Below, piece after piece: positions 26,970 to 40,130 of a stretch of 64,000 nucleotides of DNA. The notes below the pieces were generated by a model. That model was not told the origin of the DNA and did no database searches. It saw only the letters and a program-made list of their open reading frames with translations. Location: NCBI RefSeq assembly GCF_000247815.1, contig NC_021700.1:23848975-23912974 (forward strand), written 5' to 3'. Origin of the DNA: Ficedula albicollis. Its lineage: Eukaryota > Chordata > Aves > Passeriformes > Muscicapidae. Numbering within the stretch: the first letter of the stretch is position 1; every line of letters begins with the position of its first letter. The position numbers and the translations under genes are program-made.

Positions 26970-28010
26970 CAAAGTCCATCTGACTGCGTGTGCATGCTTG
27001 TTGCTCCGCCCCTCCAAGCTGTTGTAAAATCAGAGGTATCCAGTGGGAAAGGAGCCAGCTTACTGAGCTTCATGGAAAGCATTTGCTGCTTGCTGACACT
27101 TTCCGCCTTGTGCGTGTGCAGGGATGGGAACCCGGAGTTTTTGCTAAGTTTTGCAGCGGTCTGTTCTCAGCCATTGCAGCCTTCTCATCTCCCTGAATTC
27201 TGGGTGTACCGTTAGCCGCTTCAATGACACTCATTTTAAAAGGTTAACAAATGAGAAGCTAAACCAACCATACAAATAACAGCCAAAAGAACAGTTTCCA
27301 AAATGTGTTGCTGTGGTGCCATTTCCAATTTAATATTCAGACAGAGTAAAGCTAAAGGCCACCAAACCAGGTGGATGAAATAGTTCTGCATTTTATGACT
27401 CATTCTTAAATGAAATCTCTTAAATATTGCTAATGAAGCCAGTTATCATATACAGACCTGTAATGCGCCCTTTCTAAGCTGGTTCAGTTACATTTCCCTG
27501 TCTAGCAATTTACCCCAGGCCCCTATTAAATGAATTATCACGGCTCCTAAATCATCTCTGCGGGGGTTTACGCTAATCCCATCAAGACACTTACACTCCC
27601 TTTCTTCCCTCCTAGTGACATAATGAATTATTATTTCATGGGGAGCTGTTAAAGAGGCCCCTTTGGAAGAGTTTAATGTGCAGCACAGGGAAGGGGAGGG
27701 AGCTGCCAGCCAGGGAGGCTGTGGTAGGTACCTCAGCCTCGGGCTGCCTGGCCACTGCTGACGAGACAAAGGGCACCGGCGCCCCAGGCTCCCTGAAAAC
27801 CTTCTGGGGCTGGCCCTGATGATGTCCCCAGCCCCAGGGACGACAGGCACGCTCGCTCCCCCCTCCCCACTGCACCCTGCCCTCTGCTTACCCTCTTTGT
27901 CATGAAAAGCAAAGACAGAGGGAATATAAATGTTTTCCTTAACCGGAGGAAGCACACTGCTCACAAACCACTTGCTGAATCCATTAGGCTAATTTATTAA
28001 ACACAATTTG
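26970..28010. promoter_or_regulatory. Candidate cluster of conserved non-coding elements
   Basis: Repeat-free and compositionally unlike the flanks. The core at about 27380-27680 contains 'aatattgctaatgaagcc', 'attaaatgaattatcac', 'tacgctaatccca' and 'cataatgaattattatttc', all dense in ATTA homeodomain cores, with retained CpGs. Another such stretch lies at 27935-28010 ('attaggctaatttattaaac'). Frames of 74-158 codons on the minus strand (27488-27964) overlap in different frames over a GC-rich middle part and show no domain. Regulatory function is inferred from texture. Confidence 0.4.
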
Positions 28011-29621
28011 CCTTGTGTGGCTGAACTGAGTGATGATAAAAAACATAAATATGGAGAAATCAGCAGCACAGAGCCAAAGACTCTGTGGTCCCATGCCCTG
28101 TTATGATGCCACTGACTTGCAGGGACCATGCACATGTTATCCTTTCCTTCAGATTTTTGGCACAACTAGAGAGGGGCACAGGGTCCGGTTTGGCAAGAAG
28201 GCACATGACTGAGTCATGTTCATTCTCACCTTCTGAATGTACCTAGTTGGGGTGAGAATTAATAAGTATTGAATGGGAAGGAGATCATTAAGCAGTAGTA
28301 GAGTATCTTGCCATGAAAAGGACTGCACATAGAAAATTTTCAGGCCTCTTTATTCTCCCATCAGAGTTCTGCAAATATCTTTCTGAACAATGGTTTGTTT
28401 CTTCCGCGTGAAGACCCATAAAGTGGGTTGATACAAGGTTGGTCACAGCACTGAAAACACCAAGGCCAGACTATCATGCCGTGGAGCTCTTCACTGTGCC
28501 CACAACATCAGCAGAGCATGGCAGGTGTGGATGGCATTCTCCTGAGATTAGTGGCAGAAGAACAGCATTCATAGACAGCAAATCAAGAATACAGCAAATC
28601 CAGAAGGTCTACAGGGAGGAGAGCCCTCTAACAAGCCTTGATGTGCAGGTCAGATTCTCTTTACCTTCCCTGTTCATTAACTTCATGTGTAAGATCCAGC
28701 AGTGAAGTGATCACCTGTAGCCTGAAGATCAGGAGTGGAACACTCCGAAATGATATGGCTGAGTTCCTATTTGCTTCTCTGTTCTGGTGAAGAGTAGTAG
28801 ACCATAGTCTTGTGAAAGAGAATTTGTAGGGCTTGCCATTTTTCAAAGGCTTCTCAGCTCTCATAATTTATTTGCTCAGATATTGTAAACTTTTCAGATT
28901 AGGGACTTTTCAGTTTACACACCAAACTACATTAGCTAAGGTAAAATACCCGAGAAGAACTCTGTGAAAGACCTGTCTAGTGTAGTTTGCTTTCCACATT
29001 TGCTTCTGTAAAGTATAAATGAATTGTGATCCCTCTTCTCTTCAATAATCAGCCATCTAGGAAATTTAAGGCATGTTAGAATCATGTATTTGTTCACTTT
29101 TGGTAGCTCTACCTGCCAGGAATGTATCTAATCCTCTATTAAATACATATATTCTTGGGCTTTCTGCAACAGGGAATTTTTGCAGGTTATGTTCATGTTC
29201 TGTGAAAAAATACTGTGTTTTAAACATACTGACTAATCCATCTGACCCTGTTTGCTATTCTGTTCTCATTTATTCATCAGTTCATCAGCTTGATGTTACT
29301 TCCCTCCACTATCTCCTCACTCACTTGTCTCTTTTCCAAGATGAAATTGCTGTGTTTGGAAGCTATTCTATGCCTATGATTACTCCCTTTGTCCTCATCA
29401 GTACACAAGGTTCTTCAAAGCATGCACTTGAAGTGGAACTGTGGAAATTAAAAGAGCTGCTATGAAGACAGAAGTGCATCATGGACCTTTGATTACCTCC
29501 ATATACTAAGCACAAATAGATGAGTCCAGCATGTTGAAGCAGATGTGGAAGGGCTGTAGATTTGTATTTGTGCAACACCGACATTCTGACTTTAATAAAA
29601 GCAATTAAATGAGAACTGCAG
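28011..29621. other. Gene-free sequence
   Basis: No supportable gene. Plus frames of 88 codons (28439-28705) and 130 codons (29073-29465) have no recognised domain or splice structure. Confidence 0.5.
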
Positions 29622-29907
29622 GAAAACTGGAGAGGGACTCTTCATCAGCAGCTTAGTGATAGGGCGAGGGGTGATGGATTCAAACTGAGAAGGGGGAAAT
29701 TTAGGCTAGATATGTGGAAGAAATTCTTTCCTGTGAGGGTGGTGAGACGAGAAATTGTGGATGCTCCATTCCTGACAGTGGTCAAGGCCAGTTGGACGGG
29801 GCTTTGAGCAACCTGGTCTAGTGGGAGATGCCCCTCTCAGTGACAGGGGAGTTGGAATCAGATGATCTTTAGGCTCTCTTCCAACCCAAACTATTCCATC
29901 ATTCATG
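29622..29907 (+). mobile_element. CR1 LINE 3' UTR and tail
   Basis: A textbook avian CR1 3' end: 'cttagtgatagggcgagg', 'gatggattcaaactgagaag', 'gaagaaattctttcctgtg', 'agggtggtgag', 'gggctttgagcaacctggt', 'ctagtgggagatgcccctc', 'ggagttggaatcagatgatc', 'cttccaacccaaactattcc', then a degenerate 'atcattcatg' octamer tail. An internal deletion of about 20 bases lies near 29748, where 'tggaacaggttgcccag' would be expected. 5'-truncated and inactive. This is the clearest single sign that the genome is avian. Confidence 0.93.
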
Positions 29908-32384
29908 AAAATCACCGAGAAGAAGGAAGGTACTACTCACTCTTCAGTCTAATCTGTGCTGCTCACTGACTTCTCCATTCCCAATATACTGTAGAGCTGC
30001 CTAACTCTGAAAGAAATCCTACTCCTCCCTCTTAAAGCAAAGCTATGAAACATAATTTTGTGCAGTGGGTGGAGGAAATTAATTAGACCTCTCACTGATT
30101 CCAGCTGTGGTAAGAGAAAATGAGTAGGAGAGAACAATGTTTTTTCTGTAATCTTTGGTTAAATAACTATAAATACTCCTTTGAAATTGTTATGCTCTGT
30201 CAAGTTAAACCAGAGGTGCATGAAGAATTACATTTTTAATTTAGTATCCATTTCTGTTAGCAAGGATTTCCATTTTCTCAGATTATTTGAATCCCCTTCC
30301 TAGAGAGTAAGAATAATGTCAAAATAAAATCCAACTGTAACACAACAGATTTTGTAAAATTTCAGACTGACAAAATCACTTCCCAGCCTTGGGAATTTTA
30401 GCTTGATTTTTATCAAAACTAAATGCTGTGGGTTTTTACAAAACCACATTTTCATCTCAAGTTATATACTCAGGACATCCAAAAATTTGGTATGATTTTT
30501 GGAGTTGTGACAAAATTCTCTAAGTAGTTCAATTCAATCTGATTTTAGGTGAAATCTTTGAGGATTCACATCTGTCAGGCCAAATGCATTTTGTTTTAAG
30601 CATGATTTAAAAAGAAAAATAACTGCAGAGGTATTTGTAGTCTGTGCCAGTTGCCAACAGAATTTTGATAGAAGAGAGGTCCCACTTTAAAAATTATGGG
30701 ACTAGCAAAATCATCATACTTGTAGATTGGAAATTAGAACATTAAATAAATTAAATTTAAAACAATTAAATTTTGGGGTCTGCTTAAGTTTTTTAAATTA
30801 ATAAATGGATTACCCATTGATGTCCCATTATTCTAATTGACTTTTATGAGAGGAGTGTCCTTTATCTTCTCACTTTTTTGAATGGACAGCATGCATAAGC
30901 ATGAATTGCCTCATCTTAATGTTACCAAATGTACATCATCATGAACAGTTTAAAATAAAAGTTAAAGAACTGTCTGTGCACTAGGAAGTATGAAAGATTA
31001 ATTAGTTACTAAACATTTAGAAGGTTGCAAATGGGATTTAGAAGCACATCCAGGAAGTGATGAGCTTCTTTTGTGATTTCAACAGCTCTAAATAGTACTT
31101 CAGTTTTTAAATTAATAGAGAAAAAATACGTATCTTACTTTTCATTATCTGCAGCCATTCGTTTGTCTTAAGTCTGAAGTAATAGGTATAACTTTATTAT
31201 CAGCGTTATTGTTAGCAAATTCAGTTATTTCAGATAGACAAATTGCCCATCTGATGGCGAAGAAGATGGTTTTGCTTAGAGCTAGAGCAAAAGTTTGACT
31301 TCCACCATCTCAGCCCATGTGGTATCCATCCCATGTGGATTAATTTTATTGTGGAAATACAGATTATTCCTGTGGTCTCTAGATGGACAGGACTCCAGAA
31401 AGCTAACACTCTTAATAATGGTTTTATTTCTGATGTGTATTTTCAGATCTCTTAAAGTGTGGCGCCGTGATATGATGTAATATGTGACTCATCAGAAATA
31501 GCTTGCGTGTTTTCTCTATGAACAGTCCCAGCCTTCTGTCCTGTACTGACTCTACTGTACAAAGTGTGTGACCACAATTCTAAAGAATATATAGTGCCTG
31601 GAGGAGTTTTCATATGAAACTTTGCCCTTATTTCTTGCCCATAAAATGTACAGTATCTCATGCAGAGGAGAAAATTCATAGTTCAAAGTTCTGCCTCAGG
31701 AGAAGCAGGCCTGGTAGCAAAACCTAGGACATTCCAATGTCCCAATGATTTATTACTAGAGCAAGTGGAAACATAGCAGAGTACAATATCATTTATCATT
31801 TAATTACAGATCTCACTGAAACACCTAGTGCCTACCACACAAATAGGGCAGGACCCTCCCTGTGTATTGCCTCCAAAGAAATGTCCTATGATACTACTGG
31901 TAATTGACAGTTTTTCTAAGATTCCAATTATCTTTAAGTTCTGCATTAGACTTCCAGCACAATCAAACTTTCTGTGCTTCCTTTTCAAAATGATAGGTCA
32001 TTTTCCTGTAGTGATGTGATTCTACAGGAAAAGATAGAGGTCAGAGCTCATCAGAATTTCTATTTTCCTTCATAGGACATCTTGGATAATGAAACAGGAG
32101 AAATGTTTGGTAGTCTTGTTTGGGTTTGGCTTTTTTTTTTAGCAAGTTATTTCCTTTCAGTGTACACTAGAAAGGTGTGCAGATATTCATTAGTCCCACT
32201 GGAGTTGCAAGACACTGCAGGGGAAAAAACAGCCTCTAAGATGTGTACAACACTTATGTTTTATTGTTGTAGAATCTCTAATTATCTGTGGATCTCAAAA
32301 TGTCATGAAAAATATTGATTGATTAAGATGCACAAGGCCCCTGGGAGATAAATAGGATATCTTTTGTTCTGCAATGGAAATGGA
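29908..32384. other. Gene-free AT-rich sequence
   Basis: No gene or clear repeat seen; all frames are under 80 codons. Confidence 0.6.
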
Positions 32385-32476
32385 AGTGTGTTGACTTATT
32401 CAAGGTCACACAAGGAATCCATGGAAGAGCTGAGAAATTGGGAATTGTGATTCCTGATAAACATCCTGCTCGCTCC
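32385..32476 (+). repeat. MIR/L3-like repeat tail
   Basis: The segment 'gacttattcaaggtcacac' followed by 'ggaatccatggaagagctg' and 'gaaattgggaattgtgattcc' matches the shared tail of MIR and L2/CR1-L3 type elements (consensus from memory: 'gacttgcccaaggtcacac ... ggcagagctgggaattgaac'). Short and old. Confidence 0.6.
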
Positions 32477-34829
32477 AAAATCTTCACCTGGAAAATATTT
32501 TTTAAGACTAGTGAAAATTGAAGGAACCCAGGACATATACTAAGGGTAGCACATTATGATTTTGTAGGGGTCAAAGGATGTAATAACTGGAAGATCTTTT
32601 CCACGGGCTTTGAATTGCAAAGCATTCAATCTGGAGATCAAGTGAAGACAGATGGTTGGCCTCTTTTGCGCAGAGGAATAATCTGGAATCTTTCCTGGAC
32701 ATTTCTTTTTAGTATTGAGTTTTATAATTGCTAATGTTTTTCCATTTAAATTAACTAGTTATTTAAAATATGTAGATCCCATATTGTATTATTTTTCTGC
32801 TAAAGACAAGCTGTTATTTATTATTTATGCATATTTAAACATGTAGCCCATTACACTTTGCCTTCCAGTCTCAAATCAGAATTACCACTCCTTAGAAAAA
32901 AATTAATTTAGCATTAATCTATAAATTACATTCTCTTATACTCCTAGGAAATCTGAATTAGGCCTATATGCTCCAGCTCTCAGTTATTGGGAGCAATTCA
33001 GTGGATTTTTTTTCTGAATAAATGACACATAATTGAAAATTGAATATTTTTAGTTTCCTCAAAATAGAAACCATCTTCGCTGCCCACCAAATCCTTACAA
33101 GGAGTATAAGTTTAACCTCATTTGGCCTTAGTATAGAGAGCATTTATTAGAATACCTGTCAGCTGAGGGCAGCTACAATATCATACTAATTCTAAACAGT
33201 TTCAAAGCAAACTGATGCCAAATTACTTGAGGATTCTCACCTACCTTAGTATTTAGCAGGTTTTCATCATCATCTGCTTATGCCTTAAGACTAAAGAGAA
33301 CAAATCTCGAAGCTCTGCTTAAGTACCAGAACCTAACTCAAAGGTGATTTTAGAAAAGCTGATCAGTGGCCAGCATGGTCTCTTCTGTCCTGCCTCATCT
33401 AATCCCCGGTGATGTGTTCCCTCCACTTCCTGAAGGTAACTGCTGCTGATTGTGGGTTTGTGTGGTGAGTAGGATTGACTCAGCAACCCAGCTGACCACA
33501 AAAAACATTTAGTTTCAACCAGGTTAAAGAACTGGTTTCAGTCTCAGTGTGGTGACACTCTGCAGAGCACAGACACAAGGTACTGAATAAGGCAGGGCTA
33601 CCTGTTTCTGATGGCAGTGTGGTCTGAGGTGGGTTTAACTCAAACGTGAAAATTCACCTCACGGCTTGATAATATACCCTGAATACTGGGAGCTTAAGAA
33701 ATGATGATTAAAAAAGCACAATAACTTTTTCTAAACAGATTATTTGTGAAATACAATCTGCGCTGACAGAAATTATGATTCTGATGTTTATGGTCACATT
33801 CAATCATCTCTGATACTTTGCCAGCATGGTCTTATCTTCCAGCCTGTAAGCCTGGGAAGATTACAGCACCTGCTCCTGCTCTGCCATTGTAAGGCAGTGA
33901 TTCTTCATCACTAACTGGAATTTTGGTTTACTCATTGGGGATTTTTAAAGCAGACCTGTCCTCAGTCACATAACCTCTGTGTAAGAAAAGAAGCTAATGT
34001 CAACAACATTAAATGGAGATGCAACAGGCAGAGGGAAGGGAACATTTTTTGCTGGAGTATAAGTCTCCAGTGGACACTCACAGTAAATATAATTTTAAAA
34101 CATCCAGTCTGATGAAATGCTTGTAACGCTGTTTATAAACATTAAGTTTTACTCTTCTGCATAAGGTTCATATACTAGCAAGTCTCTGCTTTGAGGCAAG
34201 ATGGAATTTACCTGCAGAAAATGTCTGTTTTGGGACACATGCAAACTGGAGTTCACTTTATGGTAACGGTTGAATTTGTACCATGATTTGAAAATTCAGT
34301 TTAAAATAATTTAAAATCAAGAAGGCAAAAGAATCACAATGTCAGTAAAGAAAGTACATTTTTTATGCATGCTAGTATCCCCTCTTCAGCTGGGATACAG
34401 ATATAACAAAGGTTGGAAAAATGGGACTAACATTATTTTGAAATACCCAGTATTAGACTACAAGATCACATTTAAATACCATGTACAATCAAGCCCTGGA
34501 TCTAAAGACTGAGTAATGAGGCCTTGTATCATACATTTTCTTTTGAATCACTCATTTTCTACAAGTCAGAGCCTCTCTGACTCAATTTCTCTCTGCAGCA
34601 TATGAAGTGAACAGTAGCTCTTCCATGGCCTGCCTTTTGCAGTGATCTAAAACCTCTGTGAGGAGGGTCTTGTAAGTGAAGAGTATTATTTATTCATAAA
34701 GGGCTGTGGTTTTAAATGTAGTAATGGCAACCCTGTTTTGAATGTTAGAAAACTTTATTATAACAGTCTCTAATATTTATAATGTTCTAAACTTCCAAGA
34801 AATTGTTGCAATGTGAATGAAGTGAAATG
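32477..34829. other. Gene-free AT-rich sequence
   Basis: No coding frame above 62 codons and no recognised repeat. Confidence 0.6.
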
Positions 34830-35240
34830 CGTTGAACGCCAGACATTAGCATCCTCTATTATTCCTGTTTCAAACATAACCCTCTTTTCTTTACCTTACA
34901 CAAAACAGCCCTATTTCCAGTTCCATCACTGCTCTGTTAAGTAATTTGCGAAAAGCTAACAAAGTCTGGCTACATCCTCATAGCGACTGTTTAAACCCAT
35001 TACTTTCTCTTTTAATCAAATCGCTGTTGTGTCAAAATATACAATTCTCGCCATGAATCTCACTGGCTTGTTACAGTTCACCGGTTGACCTTGAAAATGT
35101 TTGCTCTCCTAAGCGTCTTCTCTTCGGCCTCCAGCTAAATTGCTCAAGACCAGGCCTGATCATTTTTCTATACACAGAGACTTCTCATTAACATAAAGAG
35201 AGCAGCAAGCTTAACTGCAGCAAACAAAAATCAGCTGTAG
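34830..35240. promoter_or_regulatory. Candidate conserved non-coding element
   Basis: Repeat-free, with retained CpGs in an AT-rich setting ('gcgttgaacgccag', 'catagcgactg', 'aatcgctgttgtg', 'tcaccggttgacc', 'cctaagcgtcttctcttcgg') and several forkhead- or homeodomain-like cores. No frame of interest. Based on texture only. Confidence 0.33.
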
Positions 35241-35639
35241 AAGAAGAAAATTCAAGAGAACCCTTGGATGCAGAATGTGGTCTGTGATATTTATGGTCTT
35301 GTGTATATTAAATAATTTTTTAAAAATGTATGTCCCTAATTTTGCATGGGAATAACCCCCCTACCTCAAACAACAGTGTACCATCTCTGTAACTGCTTTA
35401 TTCCCTTGTGTTTCTTTCTTAGTTATCTTTACTGTAGAAAATATCTTAAACCATTGAAGGGCCAAGAAGCAAGCATGTATATCCTGCAAAAGCCACTCAC
35501 TCATTAGCATCAAAGATTTGTACAGATCTTAAATGAGGAGTTAAGTGCCAGGGTCTATTTTCATTGTTTAATGTATTAAAGTAAATAAAATTGTATCTAA
35601 GATGTGGACACACAATTAGTTTTGAGTTATTTATCTGGA
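35241..35639. other. Gene-free sequence
   Basis: Nothing recognisable; ordinary AT-rich DNA between two candidate conserved blocks. Confidence 0.55.
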
Positions 35640-35900
35640 GTTTGTATGGTTTAGAAAAACTCCATCTTCTTGGCTGATCCTGTCCTAATGCATTTAACTT
35701 CAGCCATCAGCTATGATTAAACACCTGCTGTTGTGGGGAAACAAAGCACACTAATCCAATATGTATTTCTGACATCTTAAATATCACCCAGTCCCCTGAC
35801 ATCAGGCACAGCTTTTCAGCGGGATGGAATTCCAGAGCATATTTTTCTAATTTATGGATGGACAATAAATCAAAATTAAGCCTTGGGCAATGAAATATAC
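35640..35900. promoter_or_regulatory. Candidate conserved non-coding element (weak)
   Basis: Contains 'cctaatgcatttaac', 'gctatgattaaacacctg', 'cactaatcc' and 'atttatggatggacaataaa', which give TAAT/ATTA, Hox-like and E-box cores close together, with no repeat decay. Weaker than the block at 16.8-17.2 kb. Confidence 0.25.
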
Positions 35901-38900
35901 ATCAGTGCAGAATGAACTGACTGCAAACTAGGGCAGAGAACAGCAGCAGGGAGAGGGGTGCATTAATGGAGTCCTGAGCTGCAAACACTGATGTAAAAAT
36001 TACTGAAGTTCCTCTCACATTTTATTATAGAGAGGAAAAATAAAAGGTAGTATAAGCCAAAATTAAGTTTTATAGTCTCCTGAATACCCTGCTCCTGGGG
36101 AAATTTTCCCACTGGTCCTGATGCCACCATTTTATACCAGATCTGCAAGAAGGATTACTTATTAGCTTACCTCTATTCTAATCCATTAAAATGTTGACAG
36201 CCTGAAAGTTTAATTGGAATGTTAATTTTTTTGGGTTTGCAGGTTGTGTTACTGTGCTGTGGAAGGAATAGGAGGAAAAGCGGAAGAAATCCAAAGAAAA
36301 GGTGAGGGGCAAGGGGGTGGAGGAAGAGAGATGGAGGAAGGGAGAAAAAGGATTTGGGAAAAACAAATTTCAGTGGGAAGGTAAGAAAAAGGTATAGACA
36401 TAATCTGCAGTGAAAACCTGAAGGTGATATATACCCCATATAACTCCTCCTAATCAGTACTACCCATGAGGTAACAGAAGTTCATTTTTTTTAGAAAGTG
36501 AAATCCTGGCCATTACTGAAAACAATTGGGAGTTTTCCTTTCATTTAAATCAACAATGGCTTTATTCCCTAAGCTTGTTAAATTGCACAGACTTCCTCTT
36601 GTCTAGAGAGTAAGTGCTGTACTTTTTCTTTAATTTAGTATCTCTTGTGGAGGGGGAGCATAGTATTAACTATCAAGAACGAAAATTTGAAAGACTCTGA
36701 ACAAATTTTGTGAAACTAAATTACTAGCCTTAGAGATCCACAAAATCTGCATCTTTAATAGGTTCAACCAAATTTAAATTACTTTAAAAGTTAAGTACAG
36801 GTGAACCTTTATTCTGATGAGGTACTTAATTATTTAATGTCAACTGTTAAGTAGTTTAGTTTCCGTTGTACCAAAGTATTCCAGAGCAGAACCAACAGCC
36901 ACCTAGGTCCTAGAAAGATTTTGCCCGTCACCTACAGAGGGAGCTTTATTCATCTGGTATCTTTTCAACGTGTTACACATTAACAGAATTTCCCTGTGTG
37001 GTCCCCACCCAACTGCCCTACCCATTAAGGGCCCTTCACGAACATGACACTGGGAACACCTTTTGTATCATTTCTAAGGATATGAGAAGTACTACAATAT
37101 TCAAAGAAACTACTTTTGCTTAAAGGTAAACCAGGACCTTGGGTTTTTTAGATATGCTCTCAGGAGTTACACCTGTTCACATAAGTATTTAGCAAGAAGG
37201 GTTTGCAACGCATTTAAATTAGCTGGGATTAAGCGAGCGCTAAATACTCACAGGTCAGATTTGTTTTTGAGGTGTGAATAATTTGTGAAGCAGTGTGAGA
37301 ACCTTGACCTGAAGGGAGGTCAAGCATGGAGTACGTTGTTGTTGCTCTCAGTTGGAAGAGTTGGGAGATATTGGAAGAGTTAAAAGTCTCTTAATCTATT
37401 GTGCTGAACCATGCCAAGGAACTGTCCAAAAGCAGAAATTACCTTGATCACACCTGCATTGTCTACAGCTATGCAAAACTACAACTGAAGTAGCAGGTTT
37501 AGAGATTTTTTTTCAACTTCAGATTGTCACATATTTTCAAAGTCCTTGTCTTTATAGTTTCTTGAGAAGTGTAAGGGATTTTTTTCTCCAAACATAAATG
37601 ACTTTTCACATATTTAAACTTAGGATGGAATATTTTTACATTATTCCTTCATTGGCATTTATTTATGTGTCCTTCTGAATTTATTTAAGATTAGGCAATG
37701 TACAGTCTATGGTTCTATGAAGTATTTAGGAGGCACTTAAGAAAGGCAAACCAAAGAAATAAAAAATTGGCTATCCTTCAAAAATAGTAAACCCATCTCA
37801 TTTCTTTTCCAGCAGCACCCAGCCAACCTTAGAATATGACTGCTCAAACATTGTCGTACTCTTATGCTCTAGTTTTGTTTTTTGTATTGTGCACCATGTG
37901 ATGACTCATCAGTCTTGGAGCTATCATGTATCTCCTACATTCAGTAAACGATTCCTTGGAGATTTCAAAATTTTTGCATAATAGATACTAATAGAAATTA
38001 TATCAATAAGACAAAGATAACTTTTTGTACAAGCCTAAAGGCTTTGTCATCACTTTTATGGATGGAGTTCAGGAGACACGAAGGTTAAAAACTTTAAAGC
38101 AAGAAGATAAATCTTATGGTTGCCAGCTAATATCTGCAGAATTCTCTTCTAAGTATCTCGTGTTACCCTGATTGAAGAGAATATACTTCATGAGAACCAA
38201 AGCTGCTTCACATTACTGTTTGTTCTTTTCCTCTTCACCTTTTCTGTATTGATTAGACCTAAAGGTAAAAAAATGGAAATGTGCAGCTGGATTTCGGCAG
38301 CACACCACAATGTTATTGATTTAACAATGGAGGGTATAGAGTCTGCCTGCTTCTTCTTCCACATAAAACACTTATATTAGCTTTAGCAACACTTGGCTCA
38401 TGATAGAACATCTATATCTAGTCCTTGGATACAGGTCTCACCTTCTCTTGCCTGCAGAACATCCTGCTCCACCAAGTCTGCCTAGCTTTTCACATCTCTC
38501 CTTTTACCATTGACAATTCCACATGCCACAGATGCCAACTCAGAAGGAATAAAAAACAGAAACCAGAGCTGGAGTCTGAAACACTGGTTTCTTCAGGACA
38601 ATCACATCTAGAACACCATGAGACTCCCTTTTCTGACACAAGGTACATTTTGCCACATAAAGCCATGCTAATACATAGCCGTTGCATTGCTTCTTCTGAA
38701 GCCCTCAGAGAGAAAACCTATGCCTGTGGAGGTGAAGCAGAACTTGGCAGGTCATTCCCCAGGTTCTTTGACTTGCTTTGCTGTGATTTAAAGGCTAATG
38801 CCTGCAAAATTAGACATTGAATAACCTTTTGGGTTTTTTGAATGGTACGTGGTTGAGCAGGAAAATGGATGGAAAATTGGATTAGGTTGTTCTTGCCTAT

Positions 38901-39479
38901 TTCTCATTCTCCTGCTGACCTAGTCTTGAGCTAAGTTAACTCCCTCCTGTAATTTAAGGTTCCCCAGCTGTCTTCTCCAAGTGAGATGCTGCAAAACCTT
39001 CTTAAAGAGAACAAGTAACATCTAATATTCCAGTCTGTGTGAACTTAGTTTCTTCTAACTAAACTGGCAAGAGCATTCTTAGGACATTTAAAATTAAGCC
39101 AAAAGATTAATGAAGCGAATGTACATAAAGTGTTGAATTGGAAATGCAACACAGTATTTCTGTTTCTTTGTCCTTCAAGAAAGCTGATCATCTCAGGAAA
39201 AGATGGCTGAAGTAAATTCAGCCATCTATTGACTATAATATGGTTGTTGGGCTACATCCTGGCCTTGGAGAAGCTGGTGAAAATCTGCATAGATTTTAAT
39301 CAGATTTGTTATTCCTAAAAAAATCGAGATGCTAACTCTATTGCAGTTATATTTTAGCAACTGCATTTAAACACCTTAGTTTAGTATATTACACAGAAAT
39401 ATGGGCCAGCTCTGGACATTGTAAAAGTGCTTTACTGCACACATGGTCAACTAGTGCCATCTCTTTTCATGGCCAGAGA
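35901..39479. other. Gene-free; purine-rich tract at 36258-36366
   Basis: The purine-rich tract gives proline/serine/phenylalanine-rich minus frames of 62-88 codons, which are artefacts. A 131-codon plus frame at 38425-38820 is open but has no domain or splice support. Otherwise nothing recognised. Confidence 0.5.
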
Positions 39480-40130
39480 AGGGTAGTCAAAGCAGCAGGA
39501 GGTATAACGGAGTAGTTGGACACCAGGAAAGGAGTTTGACAAGGCTGTCACATCTGTTCAATATGTATAGTGAAATAATAATGTGTATTGCTGTTGATGG
39601 TTGCCATAGTGGTATTAACATTGGCAGAAGGAGATGTTGTAATCTCAAGTACGCCGATGACATCCTTACTGCTGATTCTGTGGTTTCTAGTAGCAATGCA
39701 AGTGGCTGAAGCCAGTGTGGGCTCAGACACTGTGGATGACAGTTGACAGCAGCATTACTGAATGGAAATGAGTATGCTGAGCAAGTAAAGAAGTTCTGTT
39801 CCTCAAGCCTGACAGAAAAATGAAGCTCACCACATTCTTATGGCAGGAAGAAAAAAAACCAAAGTTTTCAGTGACCTATCAAGTATGTGAAATAATCTGC
39901 TTCAAATTATAGTGTGCATAAAGAGAAGATTTTAACATCTGAATTTCATTGAAATTCAGCGTTGTTAAGAGGAATTGTGCAAAGTCTAGGGTCTTGAAGA
40001 CATTCACTGTCTTCCTATCAACTTGAGATGATCTTTAGTGGAGTCTGGGTCTACTGCTGCTACTCGAAATAATGGTGAAGCCAAACTTTGTTAGCAAGTC
40101 TACTATCCCTTATGAATATTGAATCAAAAT
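39480..40130 (+). pseudogene. Decayed non-LTR reverse transcriptase fragment, RTE-like
   Basis: The fingers-palm region of a retrotransposon reverse transcriptase is readable in pieces. GV-stop-QGC at 39531-39548 corresponds to the conserved GVRQGC motif, with the Arg codon now TGA. After a frameshift, LFNMYSEIIM reads at 39554-39583 and NLKYADDI at 39641-39664; YADD is the catalytic metal-binding box. That frame stops at 39707. Further on KTKV is seen at 39855-39866, and near 40080 a segment resembles the 'KLRLL...FP..LYG' region, though weakly. CR1 normally has FADD in a different context and retroviruses have YMDD, so this looks like another clade, best RTE (BovB/AviRTE type), by recall. 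Endonuclease and 3' tail are not recognised. It is dead. Confidence 0.65.

Noticed and set aside
38425..38820. 131-codon plus-strand frame
   Set aside because: No recognisable domain. A frame of this length is expected by chance somewhere in 64 kb.
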